A DNA stretch of 64,000 nucleotides from Hahellaceae bacterium (GCA_024234505.1 JACKOD010000003.1:551501-615500); one strand, 5' to 3'; shown: positions 51,140 through 60,413, counted from the stretch's first letter. The notes: generated by a model not told the origin, from the sequence alone. Translations and numbers: made by a program.

Positions 51140-52015
51140 CTAGTCGTGCAAGTTATCGGCTGCGTATAGTGTATTTTCCATTAAACAGGCAACCGTCATC
51201 GGGCCCACGCCTCCGGGAACCGGCGTGATCCAGCTTGCCCGTGCCGCGGCCGCATCGAAATCTACATCGCCCACCAATGAGCCGTTTTCGAGGCGGTTAA
51301 TTCCTACATCGATGACGACGGCACCCGGTTTAATCCATTCACCTTTTACGATGCCGGGTTTACCCACAGCGACTACGACAATATCTGCCCCGGAAATTTT
51401 GTCTGCCAGATTTTGCGTGAAACGATGCGTCGTAGTCACAGTGCATCCTGCCAGCAGCAATTCCAGTCCCATGGGGCGACCGACAATATTGGAGGCGCCC
51501 ACTACTACCGCATCTTTACCTTTAAGTGCGATTCCGGTGCTTTTTAGCAGGGTCATCACGCCCTTGGGGGTACAAGGGCGCAGCACCGGCATGCGCTGCG
51601 CTAAACGACCGAGGTTATAAGGGTGAAACCCGTCGACATCTTTATCGGGGCGAATACGTTCCAGAATCAAATCGGCATTGAGATGTTGAGGGAGGGGGAG
51701 CTGAACCAGAATGCCGTCAATTAATGGGTCCTGATTAAGCTTTTCGATCAGCGAAAGGAGTTCGTCCTGTGTGGTTTCGTTGCCCATTTTAAACGACTCG
51801 GAATGAAAGCCGCACTGCTCACAGGCGTTCGTTTTATTTTTGACATAGACGTGAGATGCCGGGTCTTCTCCGACAATAACCACTGCCAAACCGGGCCTGC
51901 GAAGGCCTAAACCAACGCGTTGCTGAACTTTGTGCGCAATTTCTTCACGAATGCCGGCAGCGATAGATTTGCCATCAATCAGTTGGGCGGTCATAGCGGT
52001 GTTTGTCTGGGTCAT
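51140..52015 (-). CDS. folD: Methylenetetrahydrofolate dehydrogenase/cyclohydrolase FolD
   Basis: FolD interconverts 5,10-methylene- and 10-formyl-tetrahydrofolate in the cytoplasm. The 291 residues keep the catalytic YVKNK lysine (K61), ILVQLPLPQHL, DVDGFHPYNLG, PCTPKGVM and the NADP loop VVGASNIVGRPM, ending TPVPGGVGPMTVA. ATG 52015 has a GAG-type site. An internal ATG seven codons later (51994) gives MTAQLIDGKS and is also possible. It is convergent with cysS, as in Pseudomonas genomes. Confidence 0.95.
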   Translation of the reverse strand: MTQTNTAMTAQLIDGKSIAAGIREEIAHKVQQRVGLGLRRPGLAVVIVGEDPASHVYVKNKTNACEQCGFHSESFKMGNETTQDELLSLIEKLNQDPLIDGILVQLPLPQHLNADLILERIRPDKDVDGFHPYNLGRLAQRMPVLRPCTPKGVMTLLKSTGIALKGKDAVVVGASNIVGRPMGLELLLAGCTVTTTHRFTQNLADKISGADIVVVAVGKPGIVKGEWIKPGAVVIDVGINRLENGSLVGDVDFDAAAARASWITPVPGGVGPMTVACLMENTLYAADNLHD

Positions 52016-52213
52016 AGAGATCTCGGTATGTGTGATAGGCCGTCTGGTACAGCAGCTGTCACCGGGTTAGTCAGAGATAACAAAAATTAGGTGCGCTATT
52101 TTCGCATGGACGCCTCCGGAGAAAAAGTAAAAATTGACTTGGAATTGTCTGGTGTCAGTCCTAGTATTGAGAGTTAGTATTGCTGAATAGTTATAGAGTA
52201 ATGAGGGCCAATC

Positions 52214-52579
52214 ATGATTAAAGTGTTATCGGATATTGTTTCGCAAGCCAAAGCGAATGAAAGCTGTCTGACGGTCGCCGCTGCGCTTGAGGTGCTTGGT
52301 GGATGTGAAAACCCGCTACTTGTTGATGTTCGCGAGCCTCAGGAATATCAACTGGATGCAATTCAGGGATTTATCAATATTCCTCGCGGTGTTTTGGAAA
52401 TGCGCTTGCCAGAGCTTTGTTCAGATCCGCAACGCTGTATTTTAATTCATTGTGCGACAGGCGGCCGGGCAGCACTTTCGGCGCGCGCTTTACGTGAAAT
52501 GGGCTACGAGAATGTGCATCTGATCAATGCGCCTTTTGCGGAAATTAAAGCGGGTTTTATGGCTAATCGGCAGGCATGA
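52214..52579 (+). CDS. Rhodanese-domain sulfurtransferase
   Basis: The 121-residue single-domain rhodanese has a short N-terminal helix and the blocks LLVDVREPQEYQ, INIPRG and the active loop HCATGGRAAL, where C is the sulfur-carrying residue. It is cytoplasmic, with no signal peptide. It opens a plus-strand run with a DsbA-family protein, ArsS and two glycosyltransferases, separated by 9 bases from the next gene. In that setting it may supply or move sulfur or arsenic-bound thiols, which is inference. Confidence 0.88.
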   Translation: MIKVLSDIVSQAKANESCLTVAAALEVLGGCENPLLVDVREPQEYQLDAIQGFINIPRGVLEMRLPELCSDPQRCILIHCATGGRAALSARALREMGYENVHLINAPFAEIKAGFMANRQA

Positions 52580-52588
52580 GGTCGCGGC

Positions 52589-53290
52589 ATGAGTAATATC
52601 AGTATTCCGGTAAAAATAGATTATTTTAGCGACGTACTTTGCGTCTGGGCGTACGTGGGCCAGATTCGTTTACAAGAGTTGCTTTCACAATACGAAGAGT
52701 TGTTGATTGTGGAGCAGCATTTTATGCCGGTATTCGGATGTACACGGACTCGTATCGGTGAGGGTTGGAGAGATAGAGGCGGATTTGATGGGTTTTGCCA
52801 GCACGTGCTGGACGTAGGAGCTAAATTTCCACATGTACCTATACACCCAGAGGTTTGGAATGGCTGCAAGCCAAGATCATCGGCGGCAGCCCATCTGTTT
52901 ATCAAAGCCGTTCAGATTGCTGAGCAGTCAGAAACATCCGCCTCGTCTTCGCGTCTAAATGAGCGTTTTGAGCGCTTTGTCTGGGCGGTTCGGTGTGCTT
53001 TTTTTCAAAAGGCACTCGATATATCCGACCAGTCTGTTCTCAGAAGTATCGCGCTGGAATCCGGGGTCGATCTGGCGCCGGTCGATGCGCTGCTAGCCTC
53101 GGGGGAAGCAATGGCGGCACTTTGTCGCGATGCTGAACTAAAGGAGCTATGGAAGATCGAAGGCAGTCCGACGTTCTATCTCAATCAGGGGCGCCAGAAA
53201 CTGTATGGCAACGTAGGTTACAAAATTCTGGAAGCGAATGTAGTTGAGGCAATGAATCAGGGAGGGCGGGAGCGGGCATCCTGGTGCTAA
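52589..53290 (+). CDS. DsbA-family thioredoxin-fold oxidoreductase (FrnE/HCCA isomerase-like)
   Basis: The 233-residue protein has a DSBA/thioredoxin fold without a signal peptide. The N-terminal DYFSDVLCVWAYVG has one cysteine (CVWA) in place of CxxC, as in FrnE-like or 2-hydroxychromene-2-carboxylate isomerase-like proteins. A cis-proline region GSPTFYLN and a C-terminal KLYGNVGYKI follow. The last residue is Cys (SWC). A glutathione- or thiol-dependent role is likely. It lies between the rhodanese and the ArsS-type radical SAM gene, which suggests a shared pathway. Confidence 0.75.
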   Translation: MSNISIPVKIDYFSDVLCVWAYVGQIRLQELLSQYEELLIVEQHFMPVFGCTRTRIGEGWRDRGGFDGFCQHVLDVGAKFPHVPIHPEVWNGCKPRSSAAAHLFIKAVQIAEQSETSASSSRLNERFERFVWAVRCAFFQKALDISDQSVLRSIALESGVDLAPVDALLASGEAMAALCRDAELKELWKIEGSPTFYLNQGRQKLYGNVGYKILEANVVEAMNQGGRERASWC

Positions 53291-53403
53291 GGATCAATAA
53301 CCTGTTTTTTAACGAATAACGCGAGATTAAATGGGGAGATCAGCTGACGGGCGCGACGTTGGATAGTAAGCTATCCGCTACAACGTCTTACGGAAGTCCA
53401 ATC

Positions 53404-54402
53404 ATGCTCGATACCCGACCGCTGTTACTGGAAACAGAATTTCCTTCCTTAAAGCGCGCTACGCTGGAAACCCTTCAGGTGAATCTGGGGTACAAATGCA
53501 ACCTGAGTTGTACGCACTGCCATGTGGCTGCCGGCCCTAATCGCAAGGAGTTGATGGATGAGGCAACAATAGACCTCCTGTTGAGGTTTATTGATGTTCA
53601 CCAAATAACAACGCTGGATGTGACCGGCGGTGCGCCAGAAATGAACCCTCATTTCCGTTATCTTGTGACGGAAGCCCGTAAACGTAATATCCGGGTTATT
53701 GATCGTTGTAATCTGACCATCCTGCTTGAGCCCGGTTATGAAACCATGGCGGAATTTCTGGCAGAACAGGCAGTGGAGGTGGTGGCATCATTACCTTGTT
53801 ATCTGGAAGACAATGTTGATAAGCAACGGGGTAAAGGCGTCTATAACGACTCGATCGAAGCACTGAAAAAACTAAATGCACAGGGCTATGGCAGGAAAGA
53901 CTCCGGACTGATGCTCAATCTGGTGTACAACCCGGGAGGAGCGTTTCTACCCCCGCCTCAGCAATCCCTCGAAGCGGCCTATAAACGAGAGCTGGGCGAG
54001 AAGTTCGGCATTGAATTTAATCAGCTGTTTACCATTACCAATATGCCGATCAGTCGATTCGGCAGTGTTTTGCTCTCTACCGGACAGTTTGAAACCTATA
54101 TGGAGTTACTGCGTAATGCCTATTCTGCAGAAAACCTCAAAAATGTGATGTGTCGCAGTCTGATCAGCATCGACTGGCAGGGTTATGTTTATGACTGTGA
54201 CTTTAATCAGATGCTGGATATGCCGCTGCAGTTGCCCGACGCAGTTTACATCGCCAGTGATAAGGATAACGAAAGAAATAAAGTACATCTGAGCGACCTT
54301 ATAGATCGCTCTTTAAGCGGGCATTCCATTGCTGTCGCCGACCATTGCTTTGGATGTACTGCGGGTCAGGGAAGCAGTTGTGGTGGCGCGCTGGATGAAT
54401 GA
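53404..54402 (+). CDS. arsS: ArsS-type radical SAM enzyme of arsenosugar biosynthesis
   Basis: The 332-residue enzyme has the radical SAM CxxxCxxC cluster site as KCNLSCTHCH (C32, C36, C39), the TGGAPEMNP block and a C-terminal cysteine-rich part (CRSLISIDWQGYVYDCDFNQ, CFGCTAGQGSSCGG) typical of the DUF3641/TIGR04167 group. ArsS is known to join 5'-deoxyadenosine to dimethylarsenite. Start ATG 53404 sits behind CGGAAG, and a TTG 15 codons earlier is less likely. It overlaps the next glycosyltransferase by 8 bases. Its partner ArsM is present in the window at 43003. Confidence 0.88.
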   Translation: MLDTRPLLLETEFPSLKRATLETLQVNLGYKCNLSCTHCHVAAGPNRKELMDEATIDLLLRFIDVHQITTLDVTGGAPEMNPHFRYLVTEARKRNIRVIDRCNLTILLEPGYETMAEFLAEQAVEVVASLPCYLEDNVDKQRGKGVYNDSIEALKKLNAQGYGRKDSGLMLNLVYNPGGAFLPPPQQSLEAAYKRELGEKFGIEFNQLFTITNMPISRFGSVLLSTGQFETYMELLRNAYSAENLKNVMCRSLISIDWQGYVYDCDFNQMLDMPLQLPDAVYIASDKDNERNKVHLSDLIDRSLSGHSIAVADHCFGCTAGQGSSCGGALDE

Positions 54403-55135
54403 AAAGGTTAATGTGCGTGTCGCAACGCCTTCGTCAAGTGTTGAAATACCTTCATTAAGCGTCGTAATACCGGCGTTAGATGAGGCGGAGAATATAGAAG
54501 CGACATTAATGCAGCTACAGCCTGCACGAAGGATGGGGCTATTGGAAGTTATTCTCGCGGATGGCGGAAGTACCGACAACACTCAGGCCCTATCTTTACC
54601 CTGGGTAGACCAGTGGGTAAACGCTCCCAAGGGACGCGCCAGTCAATTGAATGCCGGTGCGGCAGTGGCTAAGGCTCCGCTGTTGTTATTTTTACATGCA
54701 GATACGCAGTTGCCGGACAAGTTTTATGAGGCGATCGTCAATGCCGTCAATGAAGATTTGGCGTGGGGGCGCTTTGATGTTGACTTGACCGGTCGGCACC
54801 CGATGTTCAGAGTCATTGCATTCATGATGAACTGGCGTTCCAGGCTAACAGGTATCGCGACGGGGGATCAGGCGATCTTCATCACTCGCGACCTATTTTC
54901 CAAAGTCGGGGGTTTTCCTTCCCAGCGGTTGATGGAAGATATTGAGATCTCGCGTGGTCTGAAGAAAATCCGATCCCCCATTTGCCTGCGAGAAAAACTC
55001 ATTACCTCTAGTAGAAAATGGGAAAAGCAGGGCATTTGGCGAACTATTTGGTTGATGTGGCAATTACGTTGGGCATATTTTTGGGGAGCCTCTCCGGATG
55101 ATCTGGTTCAACGATATTATCCTCGTGCTCATTAG
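54395..55135 (+). CDS. TIGR04283-type glycosyltransferase (family 2)
   Basis: The 246-residue GT2-fold protein starts LSVVIPALDEAENIEATL and has ILADGGSTDNT, FLHADTQLP (the DxD-like metal site) and RFDVDLTGRHPMFRVI, then GDQAIFI and FLSRG-like EDIEISRGLKK blocks. This group is commonly found beside ArsS and is annotated for arsenosugar synthesis. Start ATG 54395 overlaps the arsS stop by 8 bases, so translation is coupled. No membrane anchor is seen. The sugar donor cannot be read from the sequence. Confidence 0.85.
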   Translation: MNEKVNVRVATPSSSVEIPSLSVVIPALDEAENIEATLMQLQPARRMGLLEVILADGGSTDNTQALSLPWVDQWVNAPKGRASQLNAGAAVAKAPLLLFLHADTQLPDKFYEAIVNAVNEDLAWGRFDVDLTGRHPMFRVIAFMMNWRSRLTGIATGDQAIFITRDLFSKVGGFPSQRLMEDIEISRGLKKIRSPICLREKLITSSRKWEKQGIWRTIWLMWQLRWAYFWGASPDDLVQRYYPRAH

Positions 55136-55147
55136 GACTGACTGGAA

Positions 55148-55837
55148 GTGGTAACCTCAACATTAGTTATTCAGTTCGCAAAGTGGCCTATACCTGGTAG
55201 CGTAAAAACCCGGCTGGCCAAGCACTTAGGTGATGCTCGCGCATTTCAGGTACATTGCGAACTCACGGCCCAGGTGTTGTGTAATCTTACCCGATTTAAA
55301 CAAGCGGATTACCAGCTATGGTGGGATCAGCCGCCTCATGCACTTTCTCCCGACTCGCCTTCTGGCCTTCAACAGCTATGCCAAATAGTACGGGAAGTAC
55401 CTATGGGGGGCATTCCCGACATGCAGCAGGTTCAGCAAGGAGAAAACCTGGGAGCGCGTATGTTGCATGCGTTGACGAAGGGTCTGCAGCGCTATCAAAA
55501 GGTGATGATTGTAGGAAGTGACTGCCCGACCGTGGATGTCAGTTATCTGGCTCAGGCGGAAACCAAGTTGAATTCCCATGATATGGTGCTGATTCCCGCT
55601 GAGGATGGAGGTTATGTTCTCTTGGGGGTTAGACGATCGGCATTAACCACATTGCCCGGGGTATTGCTGGCTGATATCCCCTGGGGGACCGATGTTGTGC
55701 TCGAAACGACGCTCAATGCAGCAAAGCGGCAATCCCTGGCCGTAGGGTTGCTCGAAACGACGTGGGATGTAGATGAAAATGACGATTATCTGGCTTGGCT
55801 AGACCGAAGCTCCGCGTTAGATGTCAAAACGCCCTAA
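55148..55837 (+). CDS. TIGR04282-type glycosyltransferase (DUF2064)
   Basis: The 229-residue protein has the nucleotidyltransferase-like fold of DUF2064, with FAKWPIPGSVKTRLAKHLG at the N-terminus, VMIVGSDCPTVD and IPAEDGGYVLLGVR. It ends with a WDVDENDDYLAWL block. It starts at GTG 55148, 12 bases after the preceding glycosyltransferase, in the same operon. Members are annotated as arsenosugar biosynthesis glycosyltransferases by neighbourhood with ArsS. The exact reaction is not established from sequence. Confidence 0.83.
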   Translation: MVTSTLVIQFAKWPIPGSVKTRLAKHLGDARAFQVHCELTAQVLCNLTRFKQADYQLWWDQPPHALSPDSPSGLQQLCQIVREVPMGGIPDMQQVQQGENLGARMLHALTKGLQRYQKVMIVGSDCPTVDVSYLAQAETKLNSHDMVLIPAEDGGYVLLGVRRSALTTLPGVLLADIPWGTDVVLETTLNAAKRQSLAVGLLETTWDVDENDDYLAWLDRSSALDVKTP

Positions 55838-56001
55838 CTTCCTCTTTCTTAAAAGCAATTTCCTGGCAGAATCTGTCGATTGGTATAGTATTTGTATGTG
55901 ATAAACATATTTGAGCATTATGCTGATTTTTTGACAGGTTTTTTTGATTCGGTACTTGTTGCAGCATGGCTTTTAAAACGCTTTTGATCGAGGAGTAACG
56001 G

Positions 56002-56532
56002 GTGAAATTATTCAGCAAAGCACATATAGAGCATCAGAAAAAAGTGCATGAGGATTGTCCATCCTACGGTGAGACTTCATTAATTTTTGCTCCCATGGTG
56101 TCGGAGCTTATCGAGTCTAACGAGGTTCAGGACTTGCTCGACTATGGCGCGGGCAAGGGCAAGTTGGCCTCCCAGCTGCAGCTTAGCCGTTTGATTAACA
56201 TTCAAATCTATGATCCTGCGTTTGATTCCCATGCCGCCAAACCTAAGCCTGCTGAAATGGTCGTTTGTCTGGATGTGCTAGATAACGTAGAGACCGATAA
56301 GGTTGACGCGGTGCTGGACGATTTGAGCGCCCTGACGAAAAGAATAGGCTTCTTTTCCATTAACACGACCACCGGCGATGAAACCGCCGATGCACAGCAA
56401 AGTGAAAGCAAAACGATTCGTCCTGTAGAGTGGTGGCTGCCCAAAATAATGGAGCGGTTCGAACTGCATTATTTCTCGCGTATTAATCTGGGATTTGTCG
56501 TGGTCGTCAAAAACAAGACGCCTCAACAATAA
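56002..56532 (+). CDS. Methyltransferase-like protein at the head of the nonulosonate cluster
   Basis: The 176-residue protein shows a short SAM methyltransferase-like core with LLDYGAGKGKLASQL as motif I, IQIYDPAFDS and the VVCLDVLDNVE post-motif. It is smaller than typical class I enzymes and lacks the usual C-terminal strands, so it may bind SAM weakly or be divergent. GTG 56002 sits behind a strong GAGGAG. It precedes pseB by 37 bases on the same strand and may modify a sugar or protein of that pathway, which is inference. Confidence 0.65.
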   Translation: MKLFSKAHIEHQKKVHEDCPSYGETSLIFAPMVSELIESNEVQDLLDYGAGKGKLASQLQLSRLINIQIYDPAFDSHAAKPKPAEMVVCLDVLDNVETDKVDAVLDDLSALTKRIGFFSINTTTGDETADAQQSESKTIRPVEWWLPKIMERFELHYFSRINLGFVVVVKNKTPQQ

Positions 56533-56569
56533 CATATGTATTCGTATATTTGGTTCGGAGTAGTGGATT

Positions 56570-57571
56570 ATGTTTGATGGCGCATCGGTTTTGATTACTG
56601 GGGGGACGGGCTCGTTTGGCCATCAGTACACACAGACGCTTTTAACCAATTACAAGCCCAAGCGCTTAATCATCTATTCGCGTGATGAACTGAAGCAATT
56701 TGAAATGCAGCAGCGTTTTAATGATCCCTGTATGCGCTATTTCCTCGGCGATGTCCGTGATCAGTCTCGTATGGTTCAAGCCATGAGAGGGGTGGATATC
56801 GTGATTCATGCGGCGGCCATGAAACAGGTTCCCGCTGCGGAATATAATCCGATGGAGTGCATCAAAACCAATATTTACGGCGCGGAAAACGTGATTAAAG
56901 CCGCGCTGGATAACAACGTAAAAAAGGTTATTGCACTTTCTACCGATAAGGCCGCCAATCCGGTCAATTTATATGGTGCTACAAAGCTGGCGTCTGATAA
57001 GTTGTTTGTAGCGGCAAATAACGTATCTGGTGGCCACAAAACGCGTTTTTCGGTCGTGCGATACGGCAATGTTATGGGATCACGAGGATCGGTGGTGCCC
57101 TTTTTCAAAAAGTTACTGAAACAAGGGGAGACTGAACTACCGATCACTGACCCGAACATGACCCGTTTTTGGATTACGCTGCAGCAAGGCGTGGATTTTG
57201 TTCTTAAAAATTTCGCCAGAATGCAGGGCGGGGAGATTTTTGTTCCTAAAATTCCTTCGGTGAGAATTACGGATGTGGCAGAAGCGATGGCTCCCGGAAT
57301 GCCACATAAGGTCGTGGGCATTCGTCCCGGTGAAAAATTGCACGAAACCATGTGTCCCCGTGATGACAGTCATATAACACTGGAGTTTGACGACCACTTT
57401 GTGATTATGCCTACGATTCAGTTTTTTAGTGGGGATATGAATTATTCAACCAATCTGATAGGTGAAGCCGGTAAGCCGGTAAAGCAGGGCTTTAGCTATA
57501 ATTCCGGTAACAACCCCCACTTTTTGTCGGTGGCGGAAATTCAACAGATTCATAAAGAAGCCGGTTTATGA
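56570..57571 (+). CDS. pseB: UDP-GlcNAc 4,6-dehydratase (inverting), PseB-type
   Basis: PseB makes the first intermediate of pseudaminic acid from UDP-GlcNAc. The 333-residue SDR protein keeps the NADP motif ITGGTGSFG (9-17), YSRDELKQFEMQQRF, the AAAMKQVPAAEYNP loop and STDKAANPVNLYGATK, with the catalytic Asp, Lys and Tyr positions. The C-terminal GIRPGEKLHE motif is present. Length matches (about 333). It overlaps pseC by 4 bases (ATGA), so they are coupled. Confidence 0.92.
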   Translation: MFDGASVLITGGTGSFGHQYTQTLLTNYKPKRLIIYSRDELKQFEMQQRFNDPCMRYFLGDVRDQSRMVQAMRGVDIVIHAAAMKQVPAAEYNPMECIKTNIYGAENVIKAALDNNVKKVIALSTDKAANPVNLYGATKLASDKLFVAANNVSGGHKTRFSVVRYGNVMGSRGSVVPFFKKLLKQGETELPITDPNMTRFWITLQQGVDFVLKNFARMQGGEIFVPKIPSVRITDVAEAMAPGMPHKVVGIRPGEKLHETMCPRDDSHITLEFDDHFVIMPTIQFFSGDMNYSTNLIGEAGKPVKQGFSYNSGNNPHFLSVAEIQQIHKEAGL

Positions 57572-58728
57572 TTCCCTACGGGCGCCAATCGGTCAGCGAG
57601 CAGGATATTGCTCAGGTCGTAGAGGTTCTGAGATCCGATTTTCTTACACAAGGCCCGGTGGTCAGCGCTTTTGAGCAAGCCGTAGCACAGTATTGTGGAT
57701 CCGGGCATGCCGTTGCGGTGAATAGTGGAACTTCCGCATTGCACATTGCCTGCCTTGCGCTGGGTTTGGGAGAGGGTGACTGGCTTTGGACTTCACCGAT
57801 TTCATTCGTGGCGTCGTCGAATTGTGCACTCTATTGCGGTGCACAGGTTGATTTCGTGGATATCGATGTTGCAACGGGCAATATGGATATCGACCTACTT
57901 GCAGAAAAGCTGGAAAAGGCTGCAAGTGAAGGGCGTCTACCCAAGATTATTGTACCGGTGCACTTTGCCGGCCAGCCTTGCGATATGGATCGTCTGGATC
58001 AACTACGCCAGCGCTGGGGATTCCGCGTGATTGAGGATGCCTGTCATGCATCGGGTGCCGCATTCCAAAACACACCGGTCGGCAGAGGGCAGTATTCAGA
58101 TGTTACGGTGTTCAGCTTTCATCCGGTAAAAATTACAACCTCCGGTGAAGGGGGAATGGCGATTTGTAACGATGCATCGCTGGCGACCAAAATGCGACAG
58201 CTGGCAAGCCACGGTATCACTCGCGATTCGTCGTTATTCCAGTCCAGGGATCAGGGGGCATGGTTTTACGAACAGCAACATTTGGGTTTCAACTACCGCA
58301 TGTCAGATATTCATGCCGCGTTGGGGTTAAGTCAATGGGCTCGCGTGGATGAATTTGTTGCTAACAGAAACCGTTTGGCTTGTATCTATGATCAGGCGTT
58401 TGCGAATTCACCTGTTTGCCCACTGGTGCAGCGGGCTGGCAGGAAGAACAGCTACCACTTATATGTGATTAAATTGCGAGAAACCTGCTCACAGAGTCGC
58501 AAAGCTGTTTTTGAAAAGCTCCGCTTGGCAGGGATTGGTGTGAATGTCCACTACATACCGATTCACATGCAGCCTTATTACCAGCGCCTCGGATTTGAGA
58601 CGATGCATTTTCTGAATGCGGAATCCTTCTACCAGCAGGCGATTACTCTACCGCTCTACGCGACGTTGAGTGATGACCAACAACAGCAGGTGATTGAGCA
58701 GGTATTAAAAATTGTATGCCCCGCATAG
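57568..58728 (+). CDS. pseC: UDP-4-amino-4,6-dideoxy-AltNAc transaminase, PseC-type
   Basis: PseC transfers an amino group from glutamate to the PseB product, using PLP. The 386-residue DegT/DnrJ/EryC1-type enzyme has TQGPVVSAFEQAV, NSGTSALHIACLAL, the EDACHASGA block and the PLP lysine in SFHPVKITTSGEGG (K188). The glycine-rich GFNYRMSDIHAALG helix and a C-terminal LPLYATLSDDQ follow. It overlaps pseB upstream (ATGA) and the aldo/keto reductase start downstream (13 bases). Confidence 0.92.
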   Translation: MIPYGRQSVSEQDIAQVVEVLRSDFLTQGPVVSAFEQAVAQYCGSGHAVAVNSGTSALHIACLALGLGEGDWLWTSPISFVASSNCALYCGAQVDFVDIDVATGNMDIDLLAEKLEKAASEGRLPKIIVPVHFAGQPCDMDRLDQLRQRWGFRVIEDACHASGAAFQNTPVGRGQYSDVTVFSFHPVKITTSGEGGMAICNDASLATKMRQLASHGITRDSSLFQSRDQGAWFYEQQHLGFNYRMSDIHAALGLSQWARVDEFVANRNRLACIYDQAFANSPVCPLVQRAGRKNSYHLYVIKLRETCSQSRKAVFEKLRLAGIGVNVHYIPIHMQPYYQRLGFETMHFLNAESFYQQAITLPLYATLSDDQQQQVIEQVLKIVCPA

Positions 58729-59594
58729 CCATAGGCACCGTTCAATTTGGAACCCAGTATGGCGTTTCAAACACTCAAGGGCAGACATCCTTTTCTGAGC
58801 TTGTCGATATTGTCGAATTTCTGAATCAGGCTGGCTCGAATCTCTATGATACTGCGCCACTGTACGGTGAAAGCGAGGCCGTACTGGGTAAGTGTCTGGC
58901 CAATCGAACGTGCCGCATAGTTACAAAAACCAACCACTTTTCAGGCGAATCAATAACCGGGCAAGACGCACAATCATTGATTAAAACGTTCGGGCAATCA
59001 CTCTCGTTGCTAGGAAAAAACAGCGTTTATGGGTTGTTGATTCACCAGGCGGATGATCTTCTTAAGCCTGGAGCCGAGTGGTTGATTGGTGCGCTGGAGC
59101 AGCTGAAGCGTGATAAGCAGGTGCAAAAAGTAGGGGTGTCTGTTTATAACGCCAAACAGTTGGATGAAGTCTTATTGCGTTTTACACCTGATCTGGTGCA
59201 GGTTCCCTTCAACGTGCTTGATCAGCGTCTGTTAGCATCAGGCCATCTGCAAAAGCTGCACCGTATGGGCGTAGAAATTCATACCCGGAGCGCATTTTTA
59301 CAAGGTTTGCTGCTGATGCCCGCCGAGACGCGACCACCTTTTTTCGATCGTTTCGGCCCGGACTTAAATAGGTTTGATCGGTTCTGTGAGCAACAGCAAT
59401 TAAGCGCGCTGGAGGTCTGTCTGGGATTTGTGATGTCGGTAAAACCCATTGATTACGTTGTGGTGGGCGGATGTAACCTCGTGCAATGGAAAGAAATTGT
59501 CGCAGCGAGTGCGCGGCGATTTGATCTCGCGCTATTTGAATCACTGGCGACGGATGACCCGGCGTTGGTTGAGCCTTCACGCTGGAAATTATAA
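58716..59594 (+). CDS. Aldo/keto reductase in the pse cluster
   Basis: The 292-residue TIM-barrel oxidoreductase shows IGTVQFGTQYGVSN, YDTAPLYGESE (catalytic Tyr and Asp), KTNHFSG (Lys), YGLLIHQADDL and VGVSVYNAKQL, all in AKR order. It would reduce a sugar-linked aldehyde or ketone with NADPH. Its start lies inside the end of pseC, so it belongs to the same operon. AKRs are frequent guests in pseudaminic and legionaminic acid clusters but their substrate there is unsettled. Confidence 0.8.
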   Translation: MPRIAIGTVQFGTQYGVSNTQGQTSFSELVDIVEFLNQAGSNLYDTAPLYGESEAVLGKCLANRTCRIVTKTNHFSGESITGQDAQSLIKTFGQSLSLLGKNSVYGLLIHQADDLLKPGAEWLIGALEQLKRDKQVQKVGVSVYNAKQLDEVLLRFTPDLVQVPFNVLDQRLLASGHLQKLHRMGVEIHTRSAFLQGLLLMPAETRPPFFDRFGPDLNRFDRFCEQQQLSALEVCLGFVMSVKPIDYVVVGGCNLVQWKEIVAASARRFDLALFESLATDDPALVEPSRWKL

Positions 59595-59648
59595 CGCCGC
59601 CGTGTCGGGTGTTGAGCAAACCCTTGTTTGACGAATGAGTTGGCAAAT

Positions 59649-60413
59649 ATGAACGTTTTGGCTGTATTACAGGCGCGCATGTCTTCGTCGCGTTTGCCGG
59701 GAAAGGTGCTTAAACCGATTTTGAATAAGCCAATGCTGGCCTATCAGATCGAGCGAATCGCACGCTGTCGGCTAGTCGATAAACTTATTGTGGCGACGAG
59801 CACCGAGCCGGCTGATGCGCCAATTGCTGATTTATGTCATGCATTAAATATTACCTGCTATCGGGGCAGTCTCGATGACGTGCTGGATCGTTTCTACCAA
59901 GCGGCATCACTTGTCAATCCGCAACATGTTTTGCGTTTAACGGGAGATTGTCCACTGGTGTCGCCGACCATCATTGATCGCCTGATTCAACTTCACTTGA
60001 GCTTGGGTGCAGACTACACCTCTAACTGCTATCCCCCAAGCTTGCCCGATGGTCTCGATGCCGAAGTCGTTCGCTGGGATTTGCTGAAAGCGGCCTGGAA
60101 AGAGGCTCCCGGCGGATTGCACCGGGAGCATGTGACCTCATTTATACGTGATGAGATGCCGAATGTAGATAAAGCTTCCTATCAGCATCCGCACAACTAT
60201 GCCAGTTTACGCTTGACCGTCGACTACCCGGAGGACTTTGATCTGGTTGCGAAAATATTCGAAGCACTGTATCCGGATAAGCCGGATTTTGAACTCGACG
60301 ATATTATCCGGTTACTGGCAGCTCATCCGGACTGGATTTTGATAAATCAAAATTTTGAACGTAACAGCGAATATTTGAATGCACTGGCACAGTTAAAGCT
60401 GACAGATGCGTAG
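59649..60413 (+). CDS. SpsF-like cytidylyltransferase/glycosyltransferase-family protein
   Basis: The 254-residue protein has the nucleotidyltransferase opening VLAVLQARMSSSRLPGKVLKPI, typical of the SpsF (spore coat polysaccharide) and PseF/NeuA-like families, followed by VATSTEPADAP, GDCPLVSPTIID and DYPEDFDLV. It could be the CMP-sugar activating enzyme (PseF role) or a modifying transferase. The start is ATG 59649. A TTG at 59628 keeps the frame open. It lies in the same direction after the AKR gene, 54 bases away. Confidence 0.75.
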   Translation: MNVLAVLQARMSSSRLPGKVLKPILNKPMLAYQIERIARCRLVDKLIVATSTEPADAPIADLCHALNITCYRGSLDDVLDRFYQAASLVNPQHVLRLTGDCPLVSPTIIDRLIQLHLSLGADYTSNCYPPSLPDGLDAEVVRWDLLKAAWKEAPGGLHREHVTSFIRDEMPNVDKASYQHPHNYASLRLTVDYPEDFDLVAKIFEALYPDKPDFELDDIIRLLAAHPDWILINQNFERNSEYLNALAQLKLTDA

